A DNA stretch of 48,603 nucleotides from Pseudomonadales bacterium (GCA_019090315.1 JAHRWD010000092.1:1-48603); one strand, 5' to 3'; counted from the first letter of the stretch, positions 9,035 through 18,224 are shown. Notes: generated by a model not told the origin, from the sequence alone. Made by a program: numbers and translations.

Positions 9035-9925
9035 CTAGCTTGCGTCAAATTTTTCTTCATTTTGTGAATGGTTAAATTCAAACTTAGCTTCAGTGATTTG
9101 TCCTTTCCAGAACAACCACCATCCATCTGGAAGATGCCAGCCAACTTTCCCCCTGGTTGGGATTTTTATGCCGTCAAATTCTTTATAGTCACTAAACCTG
9201 CCTTCCCAGGGGTATTTGATATATTTATCTCCAAATTTCCCATAGCGATCCTTCGTGTATATTCCGATTATTTCATCATGATTGTTGAGTGTGAATTCAA
9301 GAGATATTGAAATATTAAATTTTGTTAAATTTGCTATAGCTTTGTTTTCATCTACAGATTTCCAGACTACTCCTGACTGTGGAAGCAGCGCCGTTGGGTG
9401 CCATACGGCTTCAGCTAAATAACGATACAGAGCAGCTGAATTTAATTCCGGTTTGTCTTCATCACTACCTATTGATAATGCTGACATCAGATAAATATTG
9501 CCTGCACCAATACCATCTATAAGTGAATCTCTAACCCTTACATATAAGAGTGGAGCAATATCTATTTTTGCATCCCATAAAAAGGATACTGTATCTTGAA
9601 ACATGATCTGTGATGCTGTGAACGTCGACCAACCGGCCGAGTTTGGTGATATTTTTAGCTCGCCAGTTTGTTCTAGCCAGGATGCCTTGATAAAAGGTTG
9701 ACCGTTAGTAAGCACATTTCGGAAATAATTCTGAACCGGTGTTGGCAAATTTTTAAGAGATTCGTAATCTACCTTTAGCACTTTCTCAAGCGGTGATTTT
9801 CTTGATAATAATTCAATTAATCCATCTCTCTCAAGCTGTCGCTGATACTCACCAACGAACACGATAGCCAAAAAAACTATTGCGAATACCGAAAGAACAA
9901 GAGGCGCTTTAAACCATAATGGCAT
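9035..9925 (-). CDS. DUF6544-type membrane-anchored protein
   Basis: This 296-residue protein has an N-terminal membrane segment (about residues 7-25, LVLSVFAIVFLAIVFVG) and a long soluble part. It resembles the DUF6544 (formerly DUF6920) family: LPTPVQNYFRNVL, the Trp-rich WLEQTGELKISPNSAGWSTF region, FLWDAKI, VRDSLIDGIGAGN, and a C-terminal domain with GWHLPDGWWLFWKGQI. No catalytic function is established for the family. It lies upstream of the alkyl sulfatase on the same strand, 117 bp apart, so co-transcription is possible but not shown. It appears A+T-richer than the ccm and leu genes. Confidence 0.8.
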   Translation of the reverse strand: MPLWFKAPLVLSVFAIVFLAIVFVGEYQRQLERDGLIELLSRKSPLEKVLKVDYESLKNLPTPVQNYFRNVLTNGQPFIKASWLEQTGELKISPNSAGWSTFTASQIMFQDTVSFLWDAKIDIAPLLYVRVRDSLIDGIGAGNIYLMSALSIGSDEDKPELNSAALYRYLAEAVWHPTALLPQSGVVWKSVDENKAIANLTKFNISISLEFTLNNHDEIIGIYTKDRYGKFGDKYIKYPWEGRFSDYKEFDGIKIPTRGKVGWHLPDGWWLFWKGQITEAKFEFNHSQNEEKFDAS

Positions 9926-10148
9926 GTGGACTCCGATGAAACGCTGGTTTGGGCGTACTTGAAGAATTTGTTGGCGAGTAGGTCAAACTAGCGTATGAAA
10001 CTCGACAGTCTTCATATTATTACGCTATTGGATTTTCCCGATCAAGGTGATCCAGTTGTCTTCACCCTTGTCCATAGATTCGGATATGGCATCGAAAGAC
10101 CTGTGTCCATATGTGCTGATTTAATTGAAGTTTTGTTTTGACTGGATT

Positions 10149-11198
10149 TCAAAACTTCCATCCCCCACGCAACCGTTCCGCAGTAACTTCCGGATAAACC
10201 ATCGCAACACGTTCTTCTATTAAGAACTGCATATAGGATGCATCACCGGCATTGGTCATTGGGTTTACAAAGATACGTGGGACGATACGTGCGTACAGTG
10301 TGTGCTTTTCTGAATTACTGGCATCGGCTGCAGGGAAGAACCCGAAGTTGTAGCTCCATAAACCATACTCGGTGAAGGTGTTGAGTATGTTGTTCATCGC
10401 TTCCGAGAATTCCCGAATATCATCAGCGCTCAGGTCTGCCAGTGTGGCTTTACCGGGGAAGGCGGCGATTACATCACCGATGATTCCGGTTGGAGAAAAG
10501 GGCACAAACCATTCGGTTGCTCCGTGGCTGCCAACCCAGCGCTCGCCTGTTGTTTTTTCTGACGCGATCAGGTCTTCCATGTAGTTCCGTTTGTGTTCGG
10601 CATGGTATTTATTTTCTGCTTCTATCTCTCTTCGAATTGCGTTGCCGGGGTTGCTGGTGTGCAGTACTTGAAGGTGGGGATGGATAAGGGAGCTGCCGGC
10701 GGGTGGCATGTAATTCCAGGTGACCATGCTGTAAAAATCCTGGCCTTCTGTTTGGCTGTTGTCTTTTTTCTGGAAGAATTCCTGGGCAATGCTGATCCCA
10801 TCTACCAGCGCCTGAACGGGCATGTTATCCATCGGTAGAAAATGCTGGCTGCTGATAATAGCGAGGGCGGATACGTCGTCGTAGGGGAACAGATTGGGGA
10901 ATAGCTTGGCATCGCCGTGGGTCAAGCGACCACCTTCCAGAAAACTGTCCGGATATTTTGGGGTGACGGTATCAATATGCTCTGGGCAGAACGGGCAAAA
11001 GCCGGTTGAGGCTTCGACCATTTCGGTCAGATCCGGCGCTGGCATTTTGTCTCTGGAAAAGTGACAGATGCGGCTGCTGGAGCCTGTGAGCGGATCATAA
11101 CGAATCTCGGTTTCTACTTCCGATAGCTTGTATTCGTTGCGCGGATCAAGAAATTCGGTGCGTTTTATATCTTTTTTGAATTGAATTGGTGAAGCCAT
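10149..11198 (-). CDS. GalT-like HIT-superfamily nucleotidyltransferase
   Basis: This is a 349-residue protein, the usual galactose-1-phosphate uridylyltransferase length. A zinc-type CPFC lies at residues 68-71 and the catalytic HPHLQ at 173-177, where GalT has HPHxQ. The start was set at the ATG at 11198, preceded by AAGGGA. An upstream ATG at 11246 would add 16 residues without a good Shine-Dalgarno. No other Leloir gene (galE, galK, galM) or nucleotide-sugar gene is nearby, so a galactose role is not supported by context. A related phosphorylase or nucleotidyltransferase on another sugar phosphate is equally possible. Confidence 0.8.
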   Translation of the reverse strand: MASPIQFKKDIKRTEFLDPRNEYKLSEVETEIRYDPLTGSSSRICHFSRDKMPAPDLTEMVEASTGFCPFCPEHIDTVTPKYPDSFLEGGRLTHGDAKLFPNLFPYDDVSALAIISSQHFLPMDNMPVQALVDGISIAQEFFQKKDNSQTEGQDFYSMVTWNYMPPAGSSLIHPHLQVLHTSNPGNAIRREIEAENKYHAEHKRNYMEDLIASEKTTGERWVGSHGATEWFVPFSPTGIIGDVIAAFPGKATLADLSADDIREFSEAMNNILNTFTEYGLWSYNFGFFPAADASNSEKHTLYARIVPRIFVNPMTNAGDASYMQFLIEERVAMVYPEVTAERLRGGWKF

Positions 11199-11340
11199 GA
11201 TCAATATCCCTTGGGCTTGAAGAGGTGCGAGATGCCTAACTCTCAACAGGGATTTAGTATTTCTGATTTACCTTTCAGATTCAACCAATCGCTTTGGTTC
11301 GGCGGCCATACGGTAGCTGCACGGCAATTAGAGGGTATTA

Positions 11341-11685
11341 CTATTCGATAAGAATTGGTTTTTCTGTATCGGCTTCCGGATCTGTTTCCGGCGGCTGCCA
11401 GCCTTCGGGGACCTTATCCTGCAGGCGGTAGGCCAGCGCCAGTATCTCTGCAATGATCAGGTAGAGCATTTCGGGGATCTCATCACCGACCTCAATTTGC
11501 GCCAGCAAGTTTGCCAGTTCAGGGTTTTGGTAGATCGGAATTTCGTGGTGTTTGGCGATCTCCAGAATCTGCTCGGCGGTTGCATCAATACCCGCTGCGG
11601 TGACGATGGGCGCACCGGCTCCATCGTACTTGAGCGCACTGGCCTGATTCACTTTGCTGTTATTATTTTCTTTATTCTTTTTCAT
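11341..11685 (-). CDS. FlhB C-terminal-domain-like protein
   Basis: This 114-residue protein matches only the cytoplasmic tail of the FlhB/YscU export switch (ALKYDGAGAPIVTAAG, AEQILEIAKHHEIPIYQNPELANLL, VGDEIPEMLYLIIAEILALAYRL). It lacks FlhB's membrane helices and the self-cleaving NPTH site, starting just downstream of where that loop would be. Full FlhB senses hook length together with FliK. Free-standing copies (FhlB/FlhX-like) are known in many proteobacteria and can partly replace the cleaved FlhB tail. It is 16 bases downstream of a FliK-like gene on the same strand, so the two are surely an operon. No other flagellar gene is in the window. Confidence 0.88.
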   Translation of the reverse strand: MKKNKENNNSKVNQASALKYDGAGAPIVTAAGIDATAEQILEIAKHHEIPIYQNPELANLLAQIEVGDEIPEMLYLIIAEILALAYRLQDKVPEGWQPPETDPEADTEKPILIE

Positions 11686-11701
11686 TCAGGTTTCAGTCTA
11701 A

Positions 11702-13261
11702 TCAGGTTTCCACGTGCAGCAAGGATTGTTCAACCACCGGGCGTGGCTCTTTTAGCTCTCCGGAGTAACAGGCTAATGATTTTACGTCCAGCCCTTTTGC
11801 AATAAGAGCTTGTTCAAAGCTGACGAACTCTTTCTGGATCATCGAAAGTATCGCCGGACGTTGTGACCAGATATCCATGCTTACCTGTAGACCGACTAAT
11901 CGAGCTCTTACAGTGATTGGGCCAAGTTTATCCAGATCAAAGCGCAGAGTGATGACCCAGCCGTTTTCGATTTGGGCATTTTCCTGGCCGTTCTGTGCAT
12001 CTTCCTGATCGATCCTGATATTGAATGAATCGATATTCGGATTGTTGAATATTGGCAGATCCAGCAGCCAGCTATTCTGGATATTGGCTGGATTGCTCCA
12101 TTGATTTTGACTACCAACACTTTGAAGTTGCTGGAACAAAATTTTTGATAGGCCACCGTTTAGCTGCTTTAACACCATTTCAACCAGCTCAGCACCGCGG
12201 GGTATTGCCTGTTGTGGGGCTTCCGAACCTACTTTGGTAACAAATGGAGCGGGGGTTTGATGCGAAGTTGGCACTGCCAACGTTGTAGCCATTCCGGATT
12301 GTGTTGCACCGGGTATTGCTGTGCGATTTGGCAAAGGGCTAGTGGCTGCTCCTAATGTCTGGCGAATCAAGCTGGGGTTTATCAGATTTGCTGGAAAAGG
12401 GGTTGTTGGTCTTGTTGCTGAGCTTTGCTCTGCACCACCGCTGGTTTGCTGACTACGCCCCGGTTGAACCAAAGGGTCTGTTGGTCGCTGTGTGGATTGT
12501 GATTGGCGCGACGGCTGTGGTGATGTTACCTGTGTTGATGATTGGTTGAGGGCAGGTTTTAAAACAGTGAGCTGATGAACCGTTTTTAATAGTATGGACT
12601 TCAGGTCACCTGCGATAGCAGTACCTGTATTTATAGGTGAACCTGCTCTGCTTTGCTGGCCTGTGGCCAACGTAGTTGGCGTACTTTTCGGTAGTATTTT
12701 CGATTCAAACATCAGCCCGCTATTTTTTATCGCTTTGGATATGTTGGACGGGTTTGATAGATCCTGTTTCGATAACATCGATGAGATCAACTGGCTATTG
12801 TTGGCTAACAATATTTTCGCCATCGAGCTTAACGCACTGTTTTTGCCAAGACTGTTGAGGCTGGAAGATTGCGCCAGTAGTGTTTTTATCACCAAACCAA
12901 GTTCCGCCTGGGCGGGCATGGATTGTCGCGTTGCCTGGGTCCAGGTATTAAGCGCAGCTGGCTGCGGTTTGGCGCTAGTAGTGGAGGGTAGTAGCAACCA
13001 CTGGTTGGGGCCGGTCACCTGAAGTTTCACCGTCGTGCCGGGTTGCATCGGTTTGTTGCTGCTGACCGCGATCAGCTGGCCCTCTAGTCGAAGCTGCAAT
13101 CGCTGCATCCCTTCTTTACTGGTCTGTGGGTTTTGTACATCGGTACGAACCACCTGTGCGGTTACGATTGAACCGGTTTTCAGGCTCGGCAATGCACCGC
13201 TGGTAGCTTGAATTACCGGGCTATTGGTTAGCAGGGTACTTGGTGGGATCGGGCCGGGCAT
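11702..13261 (-). CDS. FliK-like hook-length control family protein
   Basis: This 519-residue protein has the FliK design. A long low-complexity middle rich in Gln, Ser, Thr and Pro (about 190-330) precedes a compact C-terminal domain (about 420-505, beginning WVITLRFDLDKLGPITVRARL). That is the part of FliK that contacts FlhB. The N-terminal region (LKTGSIVTAQVVR, LQLRLEGQLIAVSS) resembles pseudomonad FliK-like proteins found beside ccm rather than in flagellar operons. The ATG has AAGGA five bases upstream. It is divergent from ccmA and upstream of the FlhB-tail gene. It could be a length ruler for flagella or another export machine. Its true partner is unknown. Confidence 0.82.
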   Translation of the reverse strand: MPGPIPPSTLLTNSPVIQATSGALPSLKTGSIVTAQVVRTDVQNPQTSKEGMQRLQLRLEGQLIAVSSNKPMQPGTTVKLQVTGPNQWLLLPSTTSAKPQPAALNTWTQATRQSMPAQAELGLVIKTLLAQSSSLNSLGKNSALSSMAKILLANNSQLISSMLSKQDLSNPSNISKAIKNSGLMFESKILPKSTPTTLATGQQSRAGSPINTGTAIAGDLKSILLKTVHQLTVLKPALNQSSTQVTSPQPSRQSQSTQRPTDPLVQPGRSQQTSGGAEQSSATRPTTPFPANLINPSLIRQTLGAATSPLPNRTAIPGATQSGMATTLAVPTSHQTPAPFVTKVGSEAPQQAIPRGAELVEMVLKQLNGGLSKILFQQLQSVGSQNQWSNPANIQNSWLLDLPIFNNPNIDSFNIRIDQEDAQNGQENAQIENGWVITLRFDLDKLGPITVRARLVGLQVSMDIWSQRPAILSMIQKEFVSFEQALIAKGLDVKSLACYSGELKEPRPVVEQSLLHVET

Positions 13262-13356
13262 ACAGTCCTTAATCGTTATTTGTAGCTGGCAGTTTTTACA
13301 CTACAGATAGAATCCCTCAACAGAGCAAAAATCTCCCGTCTTCAGGTCTGTAGCTA

Positions 13357-13362
13357 TATAAT
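13357..13362 (+). promoter_or_regulatory. Candidate -10 element of the ccm operon
   Basis: TATAAT occurs 98 bp before ccmA within the divergent fliK-ccmA spacer. The hexamer 17 bp upstream (TCCCGT) is a poor -35, so this would need an activator. A small CCGGT/ACCGG dyad at 13396-13411 lies between it and ccmA. The call rests on consensus alone. Confidence 0.3.
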
Positions 13363-13460
13363 GCTGATCTTTAATTATAGCGGCTCAACTGTAAACCGGT
13401 TTTTTGACCGGATTTGTCCAATCGGGCGATTACTGTGTAGGCCTCGATGGAGTTTTGATC

Positions 13461-14084
13461 TTGCCCGAAGTGCTACTGCGCGCAGAAAATTTACTGTTCG
13501 AATACGACGATCTGTTGTTGTTCGAGCAGCTGAATTTTTCTGCCCAGCAGGGTGAGGTGGTTTACGTTGAGGGGCCGAATGGTTCAGGCAAAACTACGCT
13601 GTTAAAAATCCTGTGTGGTTTGATCGAACCAACAGAGGGTCAGATATACTGGCGAGATCAGCGCATCAGCAGCGCCCACATTGATTATCGACAAAACCTA
13701 CTCTATCAGGGCCATCAGGCGGGGATTAAATCCAGCCTCAGCGCTCGGGAAAACCTCAAATGGCTGTTGAGCCTAAAAGGTCTTCGCCCTGGTCTTGATA
13801 AAATAGACGAAGCATTGGCGTTATCTGGCTTGATGGGTTTTGAGGATGTGCCCTGTGGGCATCTGTCAGCGGGTCAGAAGCGCAGGGTCGGGCTGGCGAG
13901 AATTTTTATCAGTAACGAGAAAATATGGATTCTTGATGAACCATTTACCGCCATTGATAAAAAAGGGGTTGCGACCCTTGAATCAACGATCAATCAACAT
14001 GCTGAGCAGGGCGGGCTGGTGTTTATTACAACCCATCAATCGTTGAATCTGACCGTTCCATCGCAATGCATAACACTCGATTAA
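13461..14084 (+). CDS. ccmA: Cytochrome c maturation ABC transporter ATPase CcmA
   Basis: This is the ATPase of the CcmABCD complex, which releases heme-loaded CcmE at the inner membrane. Walker A GPNGSGKTT lies at residues 38-46, the signature LSAGQKRRVGLAR follows, and Walker B is WILDEPF. I place the start at the TTG at 13461: GGAG lies eight bases upstream and the resulting 207 residues equal the E. coli length. A frame extension back to an ATG at 13404 would add 19 residues not found in the family. It is the first gene of ccmABCDEFGHI. Confidence 0.95.
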   Translation: MPEVLLRAENLLFEYDDLLLFEQLNFSAQQGEVVYVEGPNGSGKTTLLKILCGLIEPTEGQIYWRDQRISSAHIDYRQNLLYQGHQAGIKSSLSARENLKWLLSLKGLRPGLDKIDEALALSGLMGFEDVPCGHLSAGQKRRVGLARIFISNEKIWILDEPFTAIDKKGVATLESTINQHAEQGGLVFITTHQSLNLTVPSQCITLD

Positions 14085-14103
14085 CGAACAGGAATATCTG
14101 AGC

Positions 14104-14778
14104 TTGTACTGGTACAGCATAAAATCGATGATCAGCCGCGAATTGCTCATTGCGGTGCGTTATCCGGCGGAAGTTCTTAATCCATTGGTATTCTTTCTGA
14201 TGGTGGTGACGCTGTTTCCATTGGGGATAAGCCCGGAGCCACAGTTTCTGGCACAAATCGCCGGTCCGGTAATCTGGATAGCGGCTCTGTTGGCGATGAT
14301 GCTATCGCTGGATTCACTGTTCAAAAACGACTTTGACGATGGCTCACTTGAGCAGCTTTTGATAAGCCCGTCACCTATTGTGATGCTGGTGTTGGTAAAG
14401 GTGATTACGCATTGGTTTACAACGGTTTTTCCGATTATACTGCTCGCGCCGTTGCTGGCGATGATGATGCAGCTGCCGGATGAGGGCTATCGCGCACTGA
14501 TCTTAACGCTGCTACTTGGCACTCCGGTTATCAGTATGATTGGCGGGATTGGCGCGGCCTTAACGGTTGGCCTTCATCGGGGCGGTGTGTTGCTTTCACT
14601 GATCGTGCTGCCACTGTTTATTCCGATACTGGTATTTAGTGCCAGCGCTATCGAAGCGGCCAATATGATTATGCAATACGACGGGCAATTGGCGATGCTG
14701 GCAGCGATGCTAGTGCTGGCACTGGTGACGACTCCTTTTGCCACCGCATTTGCTCTGAAAATCAGTATTAACAACTAA
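14104..14778 (+). CDS. ccmB: Heme exporter permease CcmB
   Basis: This 224-residue inner-membrane protein has about six hydrophobic helices and the CcmB N-terminal pattern (REL..AVRYPAEVLNPLVFFLMV, FPLGISPEP). It is the permease partner of CcmA in the complex that frees holo-CcmE. It starts with TTG, preceded by AGGA ten bases upstream, 19 bases after the ccmA stop. The alternative-start assignment is probable rather than certain, since no nearby ATG gives the conserved N-terminus. Confidence 0.94.
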   Translation: MYWYSIKSMISRELLIAVRYPAEVLNPLVFFLMVVTLFPLGISPEPQFLAQIAGPVIWIAALLAMMLSLDSLFKNDFDDGSLEQLLISPSPIVMLVLVKVITHWFTTVFPIILLAPLLAMMMQLPDEGYRALILTLLLGTPVISMIGGIGAALTVGLHRGGVLLSLIVLPLFIPILVFSASAIEAANMIMQYDGQLAMLAAMLVLALVTTPFATAFALKISINN

Positions 14779-14834
14779 TTTATTACAGCCCCTATTTATT
14801 TCAGCCCTTAAAGAGACCCTGAATTTAGACACCC

Positions 14835-15614
14835 ATGTGGACCTGGTATCATAAGCTCTCCTCCCCGAAATGGTTTTACCAGCTCAGTGGCCAATGGCTA
14901 CCCTGGATTGCCTGTGCGGCGGTGCTGTTTTTAGGTACAGGGCTGGTCATGGCGCTGGCCTACGCTCCGGCCGATTATCAGCAGGGCAACAGCTTCCGAA
15001 TTATGTATATTCATGTGCCTTCCGCCATTCTTGCCCAGTCCTGTTACATGATGATGGCAGTCGCCGGCGGCATTGTACTGATCTGGCGGATCAAGCTGGC
15101 GGAGATGGTACTCAAGTGCATCGCGCCTTTTGGCGCATCAATCACCTTTCTGGCGCTGGTAACCGGTGGTATCTGGGGCTATCCAACCTGGGGAACCTGG
15201 TGGGTGTGGGATGCCAGGGGCACCTCGATGCTGATTCTGTTATTCCTCTACTTTGGCGTAATCGCGCTCCAGTCGGCTATCAACAATACCAGTGGTGCCG
15301 CACGAGCCTGCGCGTTGCTGTCGCTGGTGGGTTTGGTCAATATCCCTATCATCAAATATTCGGTTGAGTGGTGGAACACACTGCATCAACCCGCCACCTT
15401 TAAACTGACCGAAAAGCCATCGATGCCGATGGAGATGTGGTTACCGTTGTTGATAATGGTCGTAGCGTTTTATCTGGTGTTTACAGTAGTACTGATAATG
15501 CGGGTGCGTAATGAAATACTGGAACGGGAATATAAAACCAACTGGGTTCGAAAATTGATCGATCCTTCGGCTGACCGTTCTATCAAATCCTCTGTTAAAA
15601 ATGGAGGCGAATAG
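14835..15614 (+). CDS. ccmC: Heme handling protein CcmC
   Basis: This 259-residue protein has six membrane helices and the periplasmic tryptophan-rich heme motif WGTWWVWDARGTS (W119-S131). That motif defines the heme handling protein family. CcmC presents heme to CcmE and helps form its covalent heme-histidine bond. The conserved YIHVPSA stretch with a candidate heme-ligand histidine is also present at about residues 59-65. It follows ccmB by 56 bases and precedes ccmD by 5. Confidence 0.97.
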   Translation: MWTWYHKLSSPKWFYQLSGQWLPWIACAAVLFLGTGLVMALAYAPADYQQGNSFRIMYIHVPSAILAQSCYMMMAVAGGIVLIWRIKLAEMVLKCIAPFGASITFLALVTGGIWGYPTWGTWWVWDARGTSMLILLFLYFGVIALQSAINNTSGAARACALLSLVGLVNIPIIKYSVEWWNTLHQPATFKLTEKPSMPMEMWLPLLIMVVAFYLVFTVVLIMRVRNEILEREYKTNWVRKLIDPSADRSIKSSVKNGGE

Positions 15615-15619
15615 AAGTT

Positions 15620-15808
15620 ATGTATTTTGATAGCTTCGAAGCTTTCCTGGCAATGGGCAAGCACGGTGTTTATGTATGGAGTGCATACGGGCTGGCTATT
15701 GTCCTGCTGTCAGTCAATGTAATAGCGCCATTATTGAATAAACGAAAAGTCGTGGCGAAACAGCAAGCACGACTTAGAAGAGAACAGCAAAAGAGAGCCT
15801 CAAACTGA
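15620..15808 (+). CDS. ccmD: Heme exporter small subunit CcmD
   Basis: This 62-residue protein has one membrane helix (about 17-36, VYVWSAYGLAIVLLSVNVIA) and a very basic cytoplasmic tail (KRKVVAKQQARLRREQQKR). That is the hallmark of CcmD, which is needed to release CcmE from CcmABC. GGAGG at the end of ccmC serves as Shine-Dalgarno. The TGA stop overlaps the ccmE ATG by one base. Confidence 0.95.
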   Translation: MYFDSFEAFLAMGKHGVYVWSAYGLAIVLLSVNVIAPLLNKRKVVAKQQARLRREQQKRASN

Positions 15809-16263
15809 TGAATGCAATTCATAAAAAACGACTGATTATTGTCTGTGTGGGTGTAGTGGCTTTTGCCGCAGCAGCGGGGCTAGTACTGTTTGCGCTCAAC
15901 GAAAATATTAATCTGTTTTACTCACCAACCCAGGTTGCTGAGGGTGAAGCGCCGGTTAATAAACGTATTCGTGTCGGCGGAATGGTGGCAACTGGTAGCG
16001 TGCAGCGAGAACCGGATTCTCTAAAGGTTCTGTTTGTAGTAACAGATTACGAGAACAATCTAACCATTCATTATGATCGTGTATTGCCGGATCTGTTTCG
16101 TGAGGGGCAGGGCATAGTGGCCACCGGTAAGCTTGATCAAAATGGCCAATTCCGGGCATCGGAAGTACTCGCGAAACATGACGAAAATTATATGCCTCCG
16201 GAGGTTTCCGATATGTTGGAAAAACGGGGAGTAGATGCCACGGGAACCACTGCCAAACCATGA
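15808..16263 (+). CDS. ccmE: Periplasmic heme chaperone CcmE
   Basis: This 151-residue protein has an N-terminal membrane anchor (about 8-29), a beta-barrel OB-fold, and the heme-attachment motif LAKHDENYMPPE. His124 should bind the heme vinyl group covalently. This is the classical histidine type rather than the cysteine variant. It takes heme from CcmC and delivers it to CcmF/H. The stop overlaps the ccmF start by four bases (ATGA), so the two are translationally coupled. Confidence 0.97.
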   Translation: MNAIHKKRLIIVCVGVVAFAAAAGLVLFALNENINLFYSPTQVAEGEAPVNKRIRVGGMVATGSVQREPDSLKVLFVVTDYENNLTIHYDRVLPDLFREGQGIVATGKLDQNGQFRASEVLAKHDENYMPPEVSDMLEKRGVDATGTTAKP

Positions 16264-18224
16264 TCCCTGAAATTGGGCACTATGCCCTGATCCTCTCTTT
16301 TTGTTTCAGCGTCGCGCTTGGCGTACTGCCAATGTACGGCGTATACCGCAACAACGGCCTGTTGATCTGGCTGGCTAAGCCATTGGTTGCCGCACAGTTT
16401 CTGTTTATCGCTATCAGCTTCGGATTTTTGACCTGGTGCTTTGCGGTAGATGATTTCTCCGTCAGCTATGTTGCCAGTAACTCCAATCGCGCGTTACCGA
16501 TGATCTACAAGGTCACCGCAGTCTGGGGCGCTCATGAAGGGTCACTGCTGCTCTGGGCGTTAATTCTGGCTGGCTGGGCATTTGCGGTCAGCTGTTTCAG
16601 CCGCAATTTGCCCGACGATATCCGTGCAATGGTGCTCTCGATTATGGGGCTGATCAGCGTTGGTTTTACGCTGTTTTTGCTGCACTCATCGAATCCTTTT
16701 TTACGTTTGCTGCCTAATTTCCCGGCGGACGGTAATGATCTAAATCCGCTGTTGCAGGATTTCGGCCTTATTGTCCATCCACCCATGCTTTATGCGGGTT
16801 ACGTTGGTTTCTCGGTTGCTTTCAGTTTTGCCATTGCGGCATTGCTGAGTGGTCGGCTTGATGCATCCTGGGCTCGTTGGTCGCGCCCCTGGACCAATAT
16901 CGCGTGGGTATTCCTGACACTCGGGATTACTCTTGGCAGCTGGTGGGCATATTATGAACTGGGTTGGGGCGGCTGGTGGTTCTGGGATCCGGTAGAAAAT
17001 GCCTCCTTTCTGCCCTGGCTGGTTGGAACGGCGCTGCTGCATTCACTTGCGGTTACGGAAAAACGCGGCGCATTTAAAAGTTGGACTGTGCTGCTGGCGA
17101 TATCGGCCTTTTCGTTAAGTCTGCTGGGTACCTTCCTGGTTCGCTCCGGAATCCTGACCTCGGTTCACGCTTTTGCGGTAGATCCGGAACGTGGTCTGTA
17201 TATTCTGGTATTCCTGGGTGTGGTGATTGGTAGCTCGCTGACTATCTATGCAGTGCGCGCGCCTACGGTTAAAAGCCACGCGGTGTTTGAGTTTTTCTCA
17301 CGGGAAACGGTTCTGCTGTTTAACAACATCATTCTGATGGTGGCTACGGCAACGGTTTTGCTGGGTACCTTTTATCCTTTGATTTACGAGGCAACGACAG
17401 GCGGAAAAATTTCGGTCGGACCGCCGTACTTCAATCTGATTTTTGCGCCACTGATTTTGCTAATTATGCCGGTCATGGCTATTGTCCCGCAGATTTTATG
17501 GAAGCGTTCGCCTACCAAAGATCTGATTAAGAAAAATATCATACCGCTGGTTTGTGGGGCGGCTATCGCCGTGGCGTTCTGGTATAGCGGCGATCAGGAG
17601 GTGGCTGGTGGTTTTGATCTGCGGATTGGTCTGGCGATTGTGTTTGCTGCCTGGTTGTTTGTTTCGATCGTGAAGGATTTGGCGGACAAGATCGGTCTTT
17701 TTTCAGACCTTAGCGCCGTACCGCAGAAAATCAGGCTATTAACCCCTGGATATTACGGAATGATATTGGCCCATGCCGGTATCGCGGTCTGTGTGATTGG
17801 TGTAGCGATGGTTTCGACCTACAGCGTTGATAAAGACCTTCGTATGGCGCCGGGTGATCAGGTTCAATTAGGGGATTATCAGTTTGAGTTTAAAGGGCTG
17901 AAGAAAACCCCGGGGCCGAATTATACGGCACTCACTGCGGTTATTCTGGTGACGGATGAGTCCGGTAAGCAGTGGCTGATGAACCCGGAGAAGCGCCAGT
18001 ATCCGGTCAGGCGGAATCAGATGACAGAGGCGGATATCGATCCCGGTTTCTTCCGTGACCTTTATCTGGCGTTGGGTGAACCTTTAACCAATGGCGCCTG
18101 GTCGGTTCGAATACAGGTTAAACCCTTTGTGCGTTGGTTGTGGCTTGGTGGTTTGTTGATGGCCTTTGGTGGTTTTGTCGCAACCCTGGACCGGCGCTAC
18201 CGAATGAAGGGAAGGGGTGTTTGA
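16260..18224 (+). CDS. ccmF: Cytochrome c heme lyase subunit CcmF
   Basis: This is a 654-residue polytopic membrane protein of normal family size. The WWD heme motif is WWFWDPVENASFLPWL, starting at Trp239. The conserved motifs WGAHEGSLLLW and HPPMLYAGY are also present. CcmF transfers heme from CcmE to the CXXCH motif of apocytochromes together with CcmH and CcmI. Its end overlaps ccmG by one base (TGATG). A FtsK-orienting-type octamer GGGAAGGG lies near its 3' end at 18209-18216. Confidence 0.97.
   Translation: MIPEIGHYALILSFCFSVALGVLPMYGVYRNNGLLIWLAKPLVAAQFLFIAISFGFLTWCFAVDDFSVSYVASNSNRALPMIYKVTAVWGAHEGSLLLWALILAGWAFAVSCFSRNLPDDIRAMVLSIMGLISVGFTLFLLHSSNPFLRLLPNFPADGNDLNPLLQDFGLIVHPPMLYAGYVGFSVAFSFAIAALLSGRLDASWARWSRPWTNIAWVFLTLGITLGSWWAYYELGWGGWWFWDPVENASFLPWLVGTALLHSLAVTEKRGAFKSWTVLLAISAFSLSLLGTFLVRSGILTSVHAFAVDPERGLYILVFLGVVIGSSLTIYAVRAPTVKSHAVFEFFSRETVLLFNNIILMVATATVLLGTFYPLIYEATTGGKISVGPPYFNLIFAPLILLIMPVMAIVPQILWKRSPTKDLIKKNIIPLVCGAAIAVAFWYSGDQEVAGGFDLRIGLAIVFAAWLFVSIVKDLADKIGLFSDLSAVPQKIRLLTPGYYGMILAHAGIAVCVIGVAMVSTYSVDKDLRMAPGDQVQLGDYQFEFKGLKKTPGPNYTALTAVILVTDESGKQWLMNPEKRQYPVRRNQMTEADIDPGFFRDLYLALGEPLTNGAWSVRIQVKPFVRWLWLGGLLMAFGGFVATLDRRYRMKGRGV

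Noticed and set aside
12594..13022. 142-codon plus-strand open frame inside the FliK-like gene
   Set aside because: It is a shadow of the low-complexity middle of the FliK-like gene, without homology.
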